64,000 nt of DNA, taken from NCBI RefSeq assembly GCF_001584335.1, contig NZ_LSBB01000003.1:1-64000 (forward strand), given 5' to 3'. Within the stretch, counting starts at the first letter, position 1. Every line of letters starts with the position of its first letter. Positions 1 to 9,460 of this stretch are shown one piece after another. This DNA is from Bacillus atrophaeus. GTDB taxonomy: Bacteria; Bacillota; Bacilli; Bacillales; Bacillaceae. A program made the position numbers and the translations under genes. The notes below the pieces were generated by a model. The model was not told where the DNA came from. It was given only the letters and a program-made list of their open reading frames with translations, and did no database searches.

Positions 1-1998
1 GGCATCGAGTACATCGGCCGGATCGACCAGCAGGTCAAGGTGCGCGGCTACCGGATCGAGCTGTCAGAAATTGAGGTTCGCCTCGCCCAGCTTTCGGCTG
101 TGCAAGACGCGGCAGTGGCTGCGGTGAAGGATAAAGCGGGCAACACCGCGTTATGTGCATATGTCACACCGGAAGACGCTGATACCGAATCACTCAAGTC
201 AGCGTTAAAAGACACACTGCCGGACTACATGATCCCAGCGTACTGGGTAACGATGGACGAGCTTCCTGTGACCGCCAACGGAAAGGTTGACCGCAAAGCC
301 CTGCCTCAGCCTGATATTGAAGCGCAAAGTGCGGCATACAAGGCGCCGGCCACGGAAATGGAAGAGCTGTTAGCCAATATTTGGCAGGATGTCCTCGGTA
401 TCCCGGACATCGGCATAAGCGACAACTTCTTCACGCTTGGCGGCGATTCCATCAAAGGCATTCAAATGGCGAGCCGCCTGAACCAGCACGGCTTGAAGCT
501 GGAAATGAAGGATCTCTTCCAGCATCCGACGATCGAAGAGCTGGTGTCTTACGTAGAACGCACGGAAGGCAAAGAGGCTGATCAAGGCCCGGTAGAAGGA
601 GAAGCGATGTTAACGCCGATCCAGCGCTGGTTCTTTGACCGCAAGTTTACGAATCAGCACCATTGGAACCAATCGGTGATGCTTCACGCACCGAAAGGCT
701 TTGACCCGATAGCGGTTGAGAAAACGTTACAGGCGCTGACGGAACATCATGACGCGCTTCGTATGGTCTATCGCGAAGAACAGGGAGATGTCATACAATC
801 ATTCCAAACAATAGACGAATGCAAGATCAGCTTAGAAATTGTGGATCTGTACGGTTCTGATGAAGACATGCTGAAAAGCCAGATCAAGGTGCTGGCCGAT
901 CGGCTGCAAAGCAGTCTTGATATTAATAACGGGCCGATTGTAAAGGCGGAGCAATACCGCACGGAAAAAGGAGATCATCTTCTGATCGCCATTCACCATC
1001 TGGCGGTCGATGGCGTGTCATGGAGAATTTTATTACAAGACTTTGCATCGGGCTATCTTCAGGCTGAGAAGCAGGAGGACATTGTCTTCCCGCCGAAAAC
1101 AAACTCCTTTAAAGACTGGGGAGAAGAATTGCTGGCTTTCTCTCAATCAGAGCAGCTTTCAAAGCAGTCTGACTATTGGGAGCAGATTGACGCCGAGCAC
1201 ATTTCTCCAGTGCCTAAAGATCACGAATTGGAAAAACGTCTTGTGAAACATACATCATCTGTCATTTCTGAGCTGTCTGAGGAAGAGACGAAACATCTTC
1301 TGACGGATGTTCACCACCCGTATGGAACGGAGATCAACGATCTTCTTCTCAGCGCTCTCGGCTTAACGATGGAAGAATGGACAAAGCAGCAAAAAATCGG
1401 CATCAACCTAGAAGGGCACGGCCGGGAAGACATTATTCCGAACGTCAATATATCCCGGACAGTCGGATGGTTCACGGCTCAATATCCTGTTGTATTAGAT
1501 ATGCCAGGAGAACGCGATCTCTCAGCCGTCATCAAAACGGTGAAAGAGGGCTTGCGCCGCGTTCCGGATAAAGGCATCGGATACGGAATTCTCCGCTATC
1601 TATCTGAATCTAAGCAGAAAAAAGGCTTCACTCCTGACATCAGCTTTAACTATTTAGGCCAGTTTGACAGTGAAGTGAAGACTGAATTTTTCGAGCCGTC
1701 CTCATACGATATGGGCCGTCAAGTAAGCGAGGAGTCAGAAGCACTTTATGCCTTGAGCTTCAGCGGTATGGTCCGCAATAATCGTTTCGTCATTTCTTGC
1801 TCATACAATGAAAAGGAATACGACAGAAGCACGGTTGAGGAACTAATGGAACGTTTTAAAGACCATCTCCTGCTGCTCATCCGCCATTGTACAGAAAAGG
1901 AAGACAAGGAATTCACACCGAGCGACTTTAGCGCGGAAGATCTGGAAATGGACGAGATGGGAGATATCTTTGACATGCTTGAGGAGAATTTGAAATAA
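1..1998 (+). CDS. srfAB: Surfactin synthetase subunit B, C-terminal part (end of A domain, carrier, epimerase)
   Basis: Open from the first base of the window, so the 5' part is missing; 665 codons remain. In order it shows the end of an adenylation domain (core GRIDQQVKVRGYRIEL near residues 7-22, then NGKVDRK), a peptidyl carrier domain with the phosphopantetheine serine in LGGDS at about residue 150, and an epimerization domain with HHLAVDG at about 332-338. The acidic C-terminal tail is the expected place for a communication-mediating donor helix that docks to SrfAC. This matches module 6 of surfactin synthesis, which adds Leu and epimerises it to D-Leu. It is followed after 18 bp by srfAC, in one operon. 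ComS, encoded inside srfAB in B. subtilis, would lie upstream of this window. Confidence 0.95.
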   Translation, partial: GIEYIGRIDQQVKVRGYRIELSEIEVRLAQLSAVQDAAVAAVKDKAGNTALCAYVTPEDADTESLKSALKDTLPDYMIPAYWVTMDELPVTANGKVDRKALPQPDIEAQSAAYKAPATEMEELLANIWQDVLGIPDIGISDNFFTLGGDSIKGIQMASRLNQHGLKLEMKDLFQHPTIEELVSYVERTEGKEADQGPVEGEAMLTPIQRWFFDRKFTNQHHWNQSVMLHAPKGFDPIAVEKTLQALTEHHDALRMVYREEQGDVIQSFQTIDECKISLEIVDLYGSDEDMLKSQIKVLADRLQSSLDINNGPIVKAEQYRTEKGDHLLIAIHHLAVDGVSWRILLQDFASGYLQAEKQEDIVFPPKTNSFKDWGEELLAFSQSEQLSKQSDYWEQIDAEHISPVPKDHELEKRLVKHTSSVISELSEEETKHLLTDVHHPYGTEINDLLLSALGLTMEEWTKQQKIGINLEGHGREDIIPNVNISRTVGWFTAQYPVVLDMPGERDLSAVIKTVKEGLRRVPDKGIGYGILRYLSESKQKKGFTPDISFNYLGQFDSEVKTEFFEPSSYDMGRQVSEESEALYALSFSGMVRNNRFVISCSYNEKEYDRSTVEELMERFKDHLLLLIRHCTEKEDKEFTPSDFSAEDLEMDEMGDIFDMLEENLK

Positions 1999-2016
1999 AA
2001 GGCGGGAGCGAAACAG

Positions 2017-5000
2017 ATGAGTCAATTTAGCAAAGATCAGGTTCAGGATATGTATTATCTATCGCCGATGCAAGAAGGGATGCTGTTTCACACCCTTTTG
2101 AATCCCGGCCAAAGCTTTTACATTGAACAAATCACAATGAAGGTCAAGGGCAGCTTTGAAGTAAAACTGCTTGAACAAAGCATGAACGTGATGATGGACC
2201 GGTACGATATTTTTCGTACCGTGTTCATTCATGAAAAAGTAAAAAGGCCCGTTCAGGTCGTGCTGAAGAAGCGGCCATTTCAGATAGAAGAAATCGACCT
2301 TTCCCATTTATCTGAGAAAGAGCAAGAGCAAAAAATAAATGAATACAAAGAACAGGATAAGCGCCAAGGCTTTGATTTAACACGTGACATTCCTATGCGC
2401 ACGGCTGTTTTTAAGAAGGGTGAGGCAAGCTTCGAATGGGTGTGGAGCTATCACCACATTTTGCTGGACGGCTGGTGCTTCGGCGTCGTTGTGCAGGATC
2501 TGTTTCAAGTGTACAACGCCCTGCGTGAGAAAAAGCCTTACAGCCTAAAGCCTGTTAAACCATACAAGGAATATATCAAATGGCTGGAAAAACAGAATAA
2601 ACAAGCATCACTTCAGTATTGGACGGATTACTTGTCAGGCTTTGAAGGGCAAACGACTTTCGCGGAGCAAAGAAAGAAAGAGAAAGCGGATTATAAACCG
2701 AACGAGCTGCTCTTTTCATTGCCGGAAGCGGAAACAAAAGCTTTCACAGAGCTTGCGAAATCTCAGCGAACCACTCTCAGCACGGCGCTTCAAGCCGTCT
2801 GGAGCATCTTGCTGGGCCGGTATCAGCGGACAGATGATCTCGTCTTCGGAACCGTCGTATCAGGGCGGCCCGCAGAGATCAGCGGCGTTGAGCATATGGT
2901 CGGCCTGTTTATCAACGTTGTGCCAAAACGGGTAAGGCTGACTGAGGACATCTCCTTTAACGGCTTGCTTCAGACGCTGCAGGAGCAGTCATTGCAATCA
3001 GAGGCGCACCAATACGTTCCGCTCTATGATATTCAGAGCCAAGCCGATCAGCCGAAACTGATTGACCATATCATCGTATTTGAAAATTATCCGCTTCAGG
3101 ATGCAAACAGCAATGGAAACAGCCAAAATGGCTTCGAAATGGAGGACGTCCATGTCTTTGAGAAGTCAAACTATGATCTCAACCTCATGGCATCGCCGGC
3201 AGACGAAATGCTGATCAAACTGGCCTACAATGAAAACGTCTTTGATGAAGCCTTTATTTTGCGCTTAAAATCGCAGCTTCTCGCAGCCATCAAGCAAATC
3301 GTGCAGCAGCCGGATACACCTGTTGCCCATATCAATATCATTGAAGAAAAAGAACGTCAGCACTTGTTAATGGGCTTGAATCCGTCCGCCGAAAAGCCTG
3401 AGATAAAAAGACTGACAGAATGGTTTACACAATCCGCGGAGCGCACGCCGGATGCTCCGGCCCTCACAGCAGGAGGCATAACGCTGACCTATCACGAATT
3501 AAATACCGAGGCTAACAGGCTTGCTCACCGCTTAAGAAAAAGTGGAGCCGGCAAAGGGTCTGTCACCGCACTCTTTACGAAACGTTCGCCTGAGATGGTC
3601 ATCGGCATACTGGGGATTTTAAAAGCGGGAGGGGCCTACCTTCCGATAGATCCTGAATATCCGGAAGACCGGATCGCTTATATGCTTGAGGACAGCGGAG
3701 CGAACTGTCTGTTAACCCATCTGCCGCTTCAGAATGAGGCCGGTCAGCTTCCATACAAGGGAGAGGTTGTGTACATTGACGATACTAGCCGTTTTGAAGA
3801 GTCCGGCGCTGATCCGGATGAAGCTGGTGAACCGGATGATCCTGCGTATATCATGTACACCTCGGGAACAACCGGAAAACCGAAGGGGAATATCACAACT
3901 CATGCCAATATTCAAAGGGTTGTAAAACAGACGAATTATATTGCGCTTTCTGAGCGTGATACGATTTTATCGCTTTCCAATTATGCATTTGACGGATTTA
4001 CCTTTGACCTTTACGCGGCGCTCCTGAATGGCGGCAGACTTGTCATTGCTGAACAGGAAACTATTTTGAACACAGACAGACTGATGGCGCTCATCCGAGA
4101 TGAGAATATCAGCGTCATGTTCGTCACGACCGCTTTATTTAATCTGCTTGTCGATGCTGGACAAGAGTGGATGAAGGGGATACGGCATGTATTATTCGGC
4201 GGAGAACGTGCGTCGGCCGCCCATGTTCGCAAAGCCTTGCAAACCATGGGTCCTCATAAACTGATTCATGTATACGGACCGACAGAGGTTACGGTCTTTG
4301 CCACTGCTCATCAGGTTCAGGAAGTTCCGGAATCAATGTCCGCGATTCCAATCGGCAAACCGCTTAATGAAACAGAAGCATACATCTTAACAGAAACCAG
4401 CCAGCTTCAGCCATTTGGGGCAGTCGGTGAATTATGCTTGAGCGGAATGGGCGTGTCAAAAGGGTACCTTAACCGCGAGGAACTGACAAAGCAGAAATTT
4501 ATCCAGCATCCTTTCAAGCCCGGAGAAAGGCTGTACCGCACCGGCGACTTAGCGCGCTGGCTGCCGGACGGAACGATTGAGTTTGCGGGGCGGATAGATG
4601 ACCAAGTTAAGATCCGCGGACACAGAATCGAGCTTGAAGAAATTGAAAAGCAGCTTCAGGAACACGAGGAAGTAAAAGACGCTGTTGTCGTCGTGGACAG
4701 AACTGAAACAGGCGACGCTTCAATCAACGCATACCTTGTGTGCGAAACACAAGCTTCTTCCAAGGAGATTCAAGCCTTTATCAGTAAGCAGCTTCCGGCG
4801 TACATGGTGCCGCAGTCGTTTACATTCCTGGATCAGCTGCCGCTCACGCCAAACGGGAAAGTGAACAGACGCCTGCTGCCTAAAGCAGAGGCTGATCTGT
4901 CAGCCGGAGACGAATGGATCGGACCGCGAAACCAAACCGAAGACATGATCTGCCGAATCTGGTGTGATGTCCTCGGCAAAACCAAAATCGGCATCCATGA

Positions 5001-5847
5001 TGATTTCTTCACACTTGGAGGCCATTCCTTAAAAGCGATGACAGCCGCTTCCCGCATCAAGAAAGAACTCGGAATCGAGCTGCCGGTTAAGCTTTTGTTT
5101 GAAGCGCCGACGATTGCCGGCATTTCAGACTATCTGAAAAACGGAAACTCAACTGGACTACAGGACGTTACGGTCATGAATGCGGATCAGGATCAAACCA
5201 TTTTCGCATTCCCGCCGGTATTGGGTTATGGCTTAATGTATCAAAACCTAGCCAAGCACTTGCAAGCTTACAAAATATGCGCCTTCGATTTCATTGAGGA
5301 TGAAGACCGGCTTGATCGTTATGCCGCAATGATCCATGAGCTTCAGCCGGAAGGACCTGTTACACTGTTCGGCTATTCGGCAGGCTGCAGCTTGGCATTT
5401 GAGACAGCCAAAAAACTCGAAGAACAAGGACGCAGCGTTGAGAGGCTGGTCATGGTGGATTCCTATAAGAAACAGGGTGTTAGTGACCTGGACGGCCGCA
5501 CAGTAGAAAACGATGTCGAAGCGCTTATGAATGTAAACCGAGACAATGAGGCGCTTCACAACGAAGCCGTCAAGCAAGGCTTAAAGAAAAAAACACACGC
5601 TTTCTACTCATACTTCGTCAACCTGATCAGCACGGGGCAGATAAAAGCAGATATTGATTTGCTTACATCTGATACTGATTTTGAAATGCCTGAGTGGCTT
5701 CAATCATGGGAAGAAGCCACAAAAGGATCTTACCGTGTCAAAAGAGGTGCGGGAACACATGCGGAAATGCTGCAAGGAAAAAGTCTTGATAGGAATGCCG
5801 AGATTTTGCTCGAATTTCTAAGTGAAGAAACAATCAAGCTCTCATAA
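2017..5847 (+). CDS. srfAC: Surfactin synthetase subunit C, termination module (C-A-PCP-TE)
   Basis: The 1276-residue protein has one full termination module. The condensation domain carries HHILLDG at 146-152. The adenylation domain has YTSGTTGKPKG from 614 and NGKVNRR with Lys948. The carrier serine is Ser1004 in GGHS. The thioesterase has GYSAG with Ser1121, a likely catalytic Asp1148 and His1248. It adds the last residue and cyclises and releases the lipopeptide. By manual alignment to GrsA the ten specificity residues read D659 G660 F663 F702 L726 G728 V752 V760 F761 K948. That is nearer the published Ile signature DGFFLGVVYK than the Leu signatures I recall, so residue 7 may be Ile or Val rather than Leu. 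RBS GGCGGGAG precedes the ATG. Confidence 0.97.
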   Translation: MSQFSKDQVQDMYYLSPMQEGMLFHTLLNPGQSFYIEQITMKVKGSFEVKLLEQSMNVMMDRYDIFRTVFIHEKVKRPVQVVLKKRPFQIEEIDLSHLSEKEQEQKINEYKEQDKRQGFDLTRDIPMRTAVFKKGEASFEWVWSYHHILLDGWCFGVVVQDLFQVYNALREKKPYSLKPVKPYKEYIKWLEKQNKQASLQYWTDYLSGFEGQTTFAEQRKKEKADYKPNELLFSLPEAETKAFTELAKSQRTTLSTALQAVWSILLGRYQRTDDLVFGTVVSGRPAEISGVEHMVGLFINVVPKRVRLTEDISFNGLLQTLQEQSLQSEAHQYVPLYDIQSQADQPKLIDHIIVFENYPLQDANSNGNSQNGFEMEDVHVFEKSNYDLNLMASPADEMLIKLAYNENVFDEAFILRLKSQLLAAIKQIVQQPDTPVAHINIIEEKERQHLLMGLNPSAEKPEIKRLTEWFTQSAERTPDAPALTAGGITLTYHELNTEANRLAHRLRKSGAGKGSVTALFTKRSPEMVIGILGILKAGGAYLPIDPEYPEDRIAYMLEDSGANCLLTHLPLQNEAGQLPYKGEVVYIDDTSRFEESGADPDEAGEPDDPAYIMYTSGTTGKPKGNITTHANIQRVVKQTNYIALSERDTILSLSNYAFDGFTFDLYAALLNGGRLVIAEQETILNTDRLMALIRDENISVMFVTTALFNLLVDAGQEWMKGIRHVLFGGERASAAHVRKALQTMGPHKLIHVYGPTEVTVFATAHQVQEVPESMSAIPIGKPLNETEAYILTETSQLQPFGAVGELCLSGMGVSKGYLNREELTKQKFIQHPFKPGERLYRTGDLARWLPDGTIEFAGRIDDQVKIRGHRIELEEIEKQLQEHEEVKDAVVVVDRTETGDASINAYLVCETQASSKEIQAFISKQLPAYMVPQSFTFLDQLPLTPNGKVNRRLLPKAEADLSAGDEWIGPRNQTEDMICRIWCDVLGKTKIGIHDDFFTLGGHSLKAMTAASRIKKELGIELPVKLLFEAPTIAGISDYLKNGNSTGLQDVTVMNADQDQTIFAFPPVLGYGLMYQNLAKHLQAYKICAFDFIEDEDRLDRYAAMIHELQPEGPVTLFGYSAGCSLAFETAKKLEEQGRSVERLVMVDSYKKQGVSDLDGRTVENDVEALMNVNRDNEALHNEAVKQGLKKKTHAFYSYFVNLISTGQIKADIDLLTSDTDFEMPEWLQSWEEATKGSYRVKRGAGTHAEMLQGKSLDRNAEILLEFLSEETIKLS

Positions 5848-5874
5848 ATGAATTGATGAAAGGGGGAGACGACA

Positions 5875-6609
5875 ATGAGTCAACTCTTCAGATCGTTTGA
5901 TACATCAGAAAAAACACAGCTCATTTGTTTCCCGTTTGCCGGAGGCTACTCGGCATCATTTCGCCCTCTCCATGCCTATTTGCAGGGAGAGTGTGAAATG
6001 CTGGCTGCTGAGCCGCCCGGACATGGCACCAATCAGACGTCTGCCATTGAGGATTTGGAGGAGCTTGTCCAGTTGTACAAGCAAGAATTGAATCTCCGTC
6101 CTGATCGGCCCTTTGTGCTGTTCGGACACAGCATGGGCGGCATGATCGCCTTCAGGCTTGCGCAAAAATTGGAACGCGAAGGCATCTTTCCGCAGGCGGT
6201 GATTATTTCTGCGATTCAGCCTCCGAATGTGAAGCGGAAAAAGGTCTCACACCTTGAAGATGAGGCGTTTCTTGAGCATATTATGGAGTTGGGCGGTATG
6301 CCGGCAGAACTTGCTGAAAATAAGGAAGTCATGTCATTTTTCCTCCCTTCCTTCAGGTCTGATTACCGGGCGCTCGAACGGTTTGAACCCCGTGATCTGG
6401 GGCAGCTTCAGTCACCTGTCCATATTTTTAACGGCCGTAAGGATGAAAAATGCATGAGAGATGCGCGCGGCTGGAATCAATGGGCCCAAAATCCGGCTTA
6501 TCATGAATTTGACGGCGGACATATGTTTTTACTGTCTGAGACTGAAAAGGTGGCAGAAGAGATTTTTTCTATCCTGAATCACTGCAATCCGGCCGTTTCT
6601 CATAAATAA
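5875..6609 (+). CDS. srfAD: External type II thioesterase of surfactin synthesis
   Basis: A 244-residue alpha/beta hydrolase of the type II thioesterase family, which regenerates carrier domains that were mis-primed with acyl groups. The nucleophile lies in GHSMGG (Ser86) and the catalytic His in GGHMFL (His216). It is the last gene of the srfA operon, 27 bp after srfAC, with RBS AAAGGGGGAGA before the ATG, and is closed by a strong hairpin terminator. Length and motifs match SrfAD of B. subtilis. Confidence 0.96.
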   Translation: MSQLFRSFDTSEKTQLICFPFAGGYSASFRPLHAYLQGECEMLAAEPPGHGTNQTSAIEDLEELVQLYKQELNLRPDRPFVLFGHSMGGMIAFRLAQKLEREGIFPQAVIISAIQPPNVKRKKVSHLEDEAFLEHIMELGGMPAELAENKEVMSFFLPSFRSDYRALERFEPRDLGQLQSPVHIFNGRKDEKCMRDARGWNQWAQNPAYHEFDGGHMFLLSETEKVAEEIFSILNHCNPAVSHK

Positions 6610-6644
6610 AAAACAAGCGGACAATACCTCTGTCCGCTTGTTTT
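6610..6644 (+). terminator. srfA operon terminator
   Basis: Perfect inverted repeat: AAAACAAGCGGACA (6610-6623) pairs with TGTCCGCTTGTTTT (6631-6644) across a 7-base loop, and ends in T residues just after the srfAD stop. Confidence 0.9.
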
Positions 6645-6699
6645 ACTTTTCCCTGCCGCTTGGGCATAATGACAGTATAAAAACAAAAACGGAGGGTAC

Positions 6700-7068
6700 A
6701 TGATGAAAAGCGCAAGCCCGTTTGTAGTAGTGGATAACTGTAAGGAATCCGTCGAGTATTATCAAAGCATCTTCGGCGGGGATATTAAAATACTCAACAA
6801 ACACGAAGGGAAAATCATGCATGCCGAACTTCATCTCGGAAGCAGTCTGATTCATTTTTCTGATACGTTCGGCAGAATCCCAAAAGCTGAAAACGTGAAA
6901 ATCATACTTCAGCTTGAGAGTGAGGAGGAAATCAGGGAGACGTACGATTCGCTGCTTCAGGACGGAGAGGTGACGGTTGAATTGCAGGATACGTTTTTCA
7001 ACGCGATTCACGGACAGGTCACTGACAACAAAAACGGCATTTGCTGGGTGCTGAATTATATGAAATAA
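6700..7068 (+). CDS. VOC superfamily (glyoxalase/PhnB-like) protein
   Basis: A 122-residue protein of the vicinal oxygen chelate fold, recognisable from the N-terminal pattern with SVEYYQSIFGG and the C-terminal GQVTDNKNGICWVLNY. Members include glyoxalases, PhnB-like and resistance proteins; the substrate cannot be told from sequence. GGAGG sits just upstream of tandem ATGs at 6700 and 6703; the second gives the better spacing. It lies alone between srfAD and ycxC, where B. subtilis 168 carries ycxA and ycxB (from memory), and converges on ycxC with a shared hairpin. Confidence 0.8.
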   Translation: MMKSASPFVVVDNCKESVEYYQSIFGGDIKILNKHEGKIMHAELHLGSSLIHFSDTFGRIPKAENVKIILQLESEEEIRETYDSLLQDGEVTVELQDTFFNAIHGQVTDNKNGICWVLNYMK

Positions 7069-7070
7069 GG

Positions 7071-7102
7071 AAAAGGACAGACGCGGTCAGCGCTGTCCTT
7101 TT
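7071..7102. terminator. Bidirectional terminator between VOC gene and ycxC
   Basis: AAAAGGACAG (7071-7080) pairs with CTGTCCTTTT (7093-7102) across a 12-base loop. The right arm overlaps the 3' end of ycxC, so the hairpin can end both converging transcripts. Confidence 0.75.
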
Positions 7103-8010
7103 CTTTTGCGTATAGCGGCATTGCTGCCAAGGACGCCGATGATAATGCAGAGCGCGCCAATCACATGATAGAATGCGAGTGTTTCGTGCAGAACAGCAAC
7201 ACCTGCAAGCATCGTGACAAGTGTAGATAAATTGTTGAAGGCGCTCATTTTAAACGCCTCGATCTGTGACAGCGCGTAATTTGACAGATACGATGTAACC
7301 AAAGAAGACAGGATGCCCAAATAGATCATAGAGAAGATAAAATCTGTCTCACGAAACGGAGCGAAATATTGGCTGATGGTCCCGGCCGCTCCGTGCTGTA
7401 TAAGAGCGATGCCGTTAAAGGTCAAAAATCCGATTGCAGACATCAAGTATGTCAGTTCCATCAGTCTGAAACGCTGTGTCATTCTTCTTGCTGCCGTGTT
7501 ATAAGCTGCGGACGAAAGTGCTGACAGCAAAATCAACACGGAGCCTTTTAAACTGGCTGATTCAACCTGAACGCCTTTCATTGCAAAAATGACAATCACA
7601 CCCGCCACTGATAAACACGTAAACCCTTTTTGGATCCGCGACGGACGTTCCTTTAGAAAATAAGCCGCAAACACCATCGTGAAAATGGGAATAGCCGCCT
7701 GAATAATTCCAGCTTCAGATGATGAGGAGTAAACGAGTCCAAATGCCTGAAAGCTAAAAAATAAAGCCGGATATAACAGAGCCAGCGGCAAAATGGAGAG
7801 CACATCCTTCAAGCTGATCGACAGCTTAATCCATCCGAATAAAACTGGAATTGATGCTGCCGCGAAAGACAGCGTGAAGCGATGAGCCAGTATATCAAAC
7901 GGATTGGCCGATTGAAGTGCGATTTTAACAAATAGAAAAGAACAGCCAATAATCAATGCATTTAAAATAGCAGCGATGTAAGCTGACGTATGACGATCTG
8001 AAACGTGCAT
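7087..8010 (-). CDS. ycxC: EamA/DMT-family transporter YcxC
   Basis: A 307-residue protein with about ten hydrophobic segments and two EamA-type halves, as in drug/metabolite exporters of the DMT superfamily. It is transcribed divergently from the MocR-type regulator ycxD, the usual arrangement of a transporter controlled by its neighbour. The substrate is unknown. The shared upstream region holds a symmetric promoter (8057-8086). Confidence 0.88.
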   Translation of the reverse strand: MHVSDRHTSAYIAAILNALIIGCSFLFVKIALQSANPFDILAHRFTLSFAAASIPVLFGWIKLSISLKDVLSILPLALLYPALFFSFQAFGLVYSSSSEAGIIQAAIPIFTMVFAAYFLKERPSRIQKGFTCLSVAGVIVIFAMKGVQVESASLKGSVLILLSALSSAAYNTAARRMTQRFRLMELTYLMSAIGFLTFNGIALIQHGAAGTISQYFAPFRETDFIFSMIYLGILSSLVTSYLSNYALSQIEAFKMSAFNNLSTLVTMLAGVAVLHETLAFYHVIGALCIIIGVLGSNAAIRKRKGQR

Positions 8011-8056
8011 ATAGTTTCTCCTTTAGATAAAAAAGTAGCGCCGGCCGCTCCCTTTT

Positions 8057-8086
8057 ATTGTATGAGGAGGATAGGAACGATACAAT
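8057..8086. promoter_or_regulatory. Mirror-symmetric divergent promoter of ycxC and ycxD
   Basis: On the + strand TTGTAT (8058-8063), 17 bp, TACAAT (8081-8086) reads toward ycxD. On the - strand TTGTAT (8085-8080), 17 bp, TACAAT (8062-8057) reads toward ycxC. The -35 of one promoter overlaps the -10 of the other because ATTGTAT and ATACAAT form an inverted repeat. Only one polymerase could occupy it at a time. Promoter activity is inferred from consensus matches. Confidence 0.65.
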
Positions 8087-8102
8087 GAGAAAAACAATGA
8101 AC

Positions 8103-8114
8103 TGTACCGGTACA
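8103..8114. promoter_or_regulatory. Palindromic operator candidate in ycxD leader
   Basis: Perfect 12-bp palindrome TGTACCGGTACA, about 17 bp after the -10 of the ycxD-directed promoter and just upstream of the ycxD RBS. It is a plausible binding site for the YcxD GntR-type domain and would act as an autoregulatory roadblock. Confidence 0.5.
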
Positions 8115-8131
8115 AAACAGGGGGAGAACGA

Positions 8132-9460
8132 ATGGAGAAGTATATGAGTCTCTTGACGAAAGTAGAAGAGATGATGCAAAGCAGCGCATATCAAGAGGGA
8201 GACAGGCTGCCGTCTATCCGGCAGCTGTCCGATCGCTATCGTGTCAGTAAAAGCACCGTCATCCGCGCGCTGCAGGAGCTTGAAAAGCGTCATCTCATCT
8301 ATTCCGTGCCGAAAAGCGGCTATTACATTGTGAAAAAGACAGGAAAACTGAAAAGCGGCCATTCGGGTACGATTGACTTTGCGACTTCAGCGCCGGACCC
8401 GGATATTTTTCCATATCGGGATTTTCAGCATTGCATCAATAAAGCGATTGATACATATAAAAACGATTTATTTATTTACGGAACACCAAAGGGCCTTCCG
8501 TCGCTGATTCTCGTCCTTCAGAAGCTGTTTGCGGACCATCAGGTTTTCGCAGAGGAGCGGCATATTTTCATTACATCAGGCGTCCAGCAGGCATTATCAC
8601 TGCTTTGTGCGATGCCATTCCCGAATGGAAAAGAGAAGGTTGCCGTTGAACAGCCGGGCTACCATTTGATGATTGAACAGATTGAAGCGCTTCGCATACC
8701 CGCGGTCGGCGTGAAAAGAACGGCGCAGGGACTTGATTTGGCGGAGATAGAACGGCTGTTTAAAACGGAATCGATCAAATTTTTTTATACGATGCCTCGC
8801 TTTCATAATCCGCTTGGAAGCTCACTGGCAGAAGCGGATAAAAAAGAACTGGTGAGACTTGCTGAGAAATATGACGTCTATCTTGTTGAGGATGATTACT
8901 TGGGGGATTTGGATGATAACAAAAAAGCAGACCCGCTGCACGCCTACGACTTGGCTTCACGGGTCATTTATGTAAAGAGCTTTTCGAAAATGATTTTTCC
9001 CGGCCTTCGTGTGGGAGCCGCCGTTTTACCGGATGCGCTGATTGATACCTTCAATACGTATAAAAGGCTGAACGACATTGACTGTTCGATGATCTCTCAG
9101 GCGGCGCTGGAGGTCTATGTGAAAAGCGGCATGTTCCGGAGGCACAGGGAGAAAATCAGAGAATCCTATACGGAAAGATCCTTGCTGCTACATGAAGCGA
9201 TTCAAACCCACGGACAAAACGGACGGTTTACCTATTCAGACGGCCAGGCTCCTTGTATCCATACTCACCTTGTACTGAATAAGGAGCTGCCGGCCTCGCG
9301 GGTCATTCAGCGGATGAAGAAGCAGGGCGTGCTCCTCGAGCCGATTGACCGCCATTATCTTTTGTCCTTTCCGAAAGAAAATCTGCTGAAAATCAATATC
9401 TCCAACGTAAAGAAAGAAGAGATCGAACACGGTATCAAGCTGATCATGAACAGCCTATAG
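8132..9460 (+). CDS. ycxD: MocR/GabR-type transcriptional regulator YcxD
   Basis: A 442-residue fusion of an N-terminal GntR winged helix (about 10-75, with RLPSIRQLSDRYRVSKSTV) to a fold-type I aminotransferase-like domain. The PLP-lysine motif SFSKMIFPGLRVG is present. MocR regulators bind PLP as effector and usually control a divergent neighbour, here ycxC. Start chosen for RBS GGGGGAGAACGA. Its 3' end overlaps the converging sfp gene by 6 bp. Confidence 0.9.
   Translation: MEKYMSLLTKVEEMMQSSAYQEGDRLPSIRQLSDRYRVSKSTVIRALQELEKRHLIYSVPKSGYYIVKKTGKLKSGHSGTIDFATSAPDPDIFPYRDFQHCINKAIDTYKNDLFIYGTPKGLPSLILVLQKLFADHQVFAEERHIFITSGVQQALSLLCAMPFPNGKEKVAVEQPGYHLMIEQIEALRIPAVGVKRTAQGLDLAEIERLFKTESIKFFYTMPRFHNPLGSSLAEADKKELVRLAEKYDVYLVEDDYLGDLDDNKKADPLHAYDLASRVIYVKSFSKMIFPGLRVGAAVLPDALIDTFNTYKRLNDIDCSMISQAALEVYVKSGMFRRHREKIRESYTERSLLLHEAIQTHGQNGRFTYSDGQAPCIHTHLVLNKELPASRVIQRMKKQGVLLEPIDRHYLLSFPKENLLKINISNVKKEEIEHGIKLIMNSL

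Noticed and set aside
6643..7011. 122-codon minus-strand frame opposite the VOC gene
   Set aside because: The VOC frame has a recognisable fold and RBS; the opposite frame has neither and starts in the srfA terminator.
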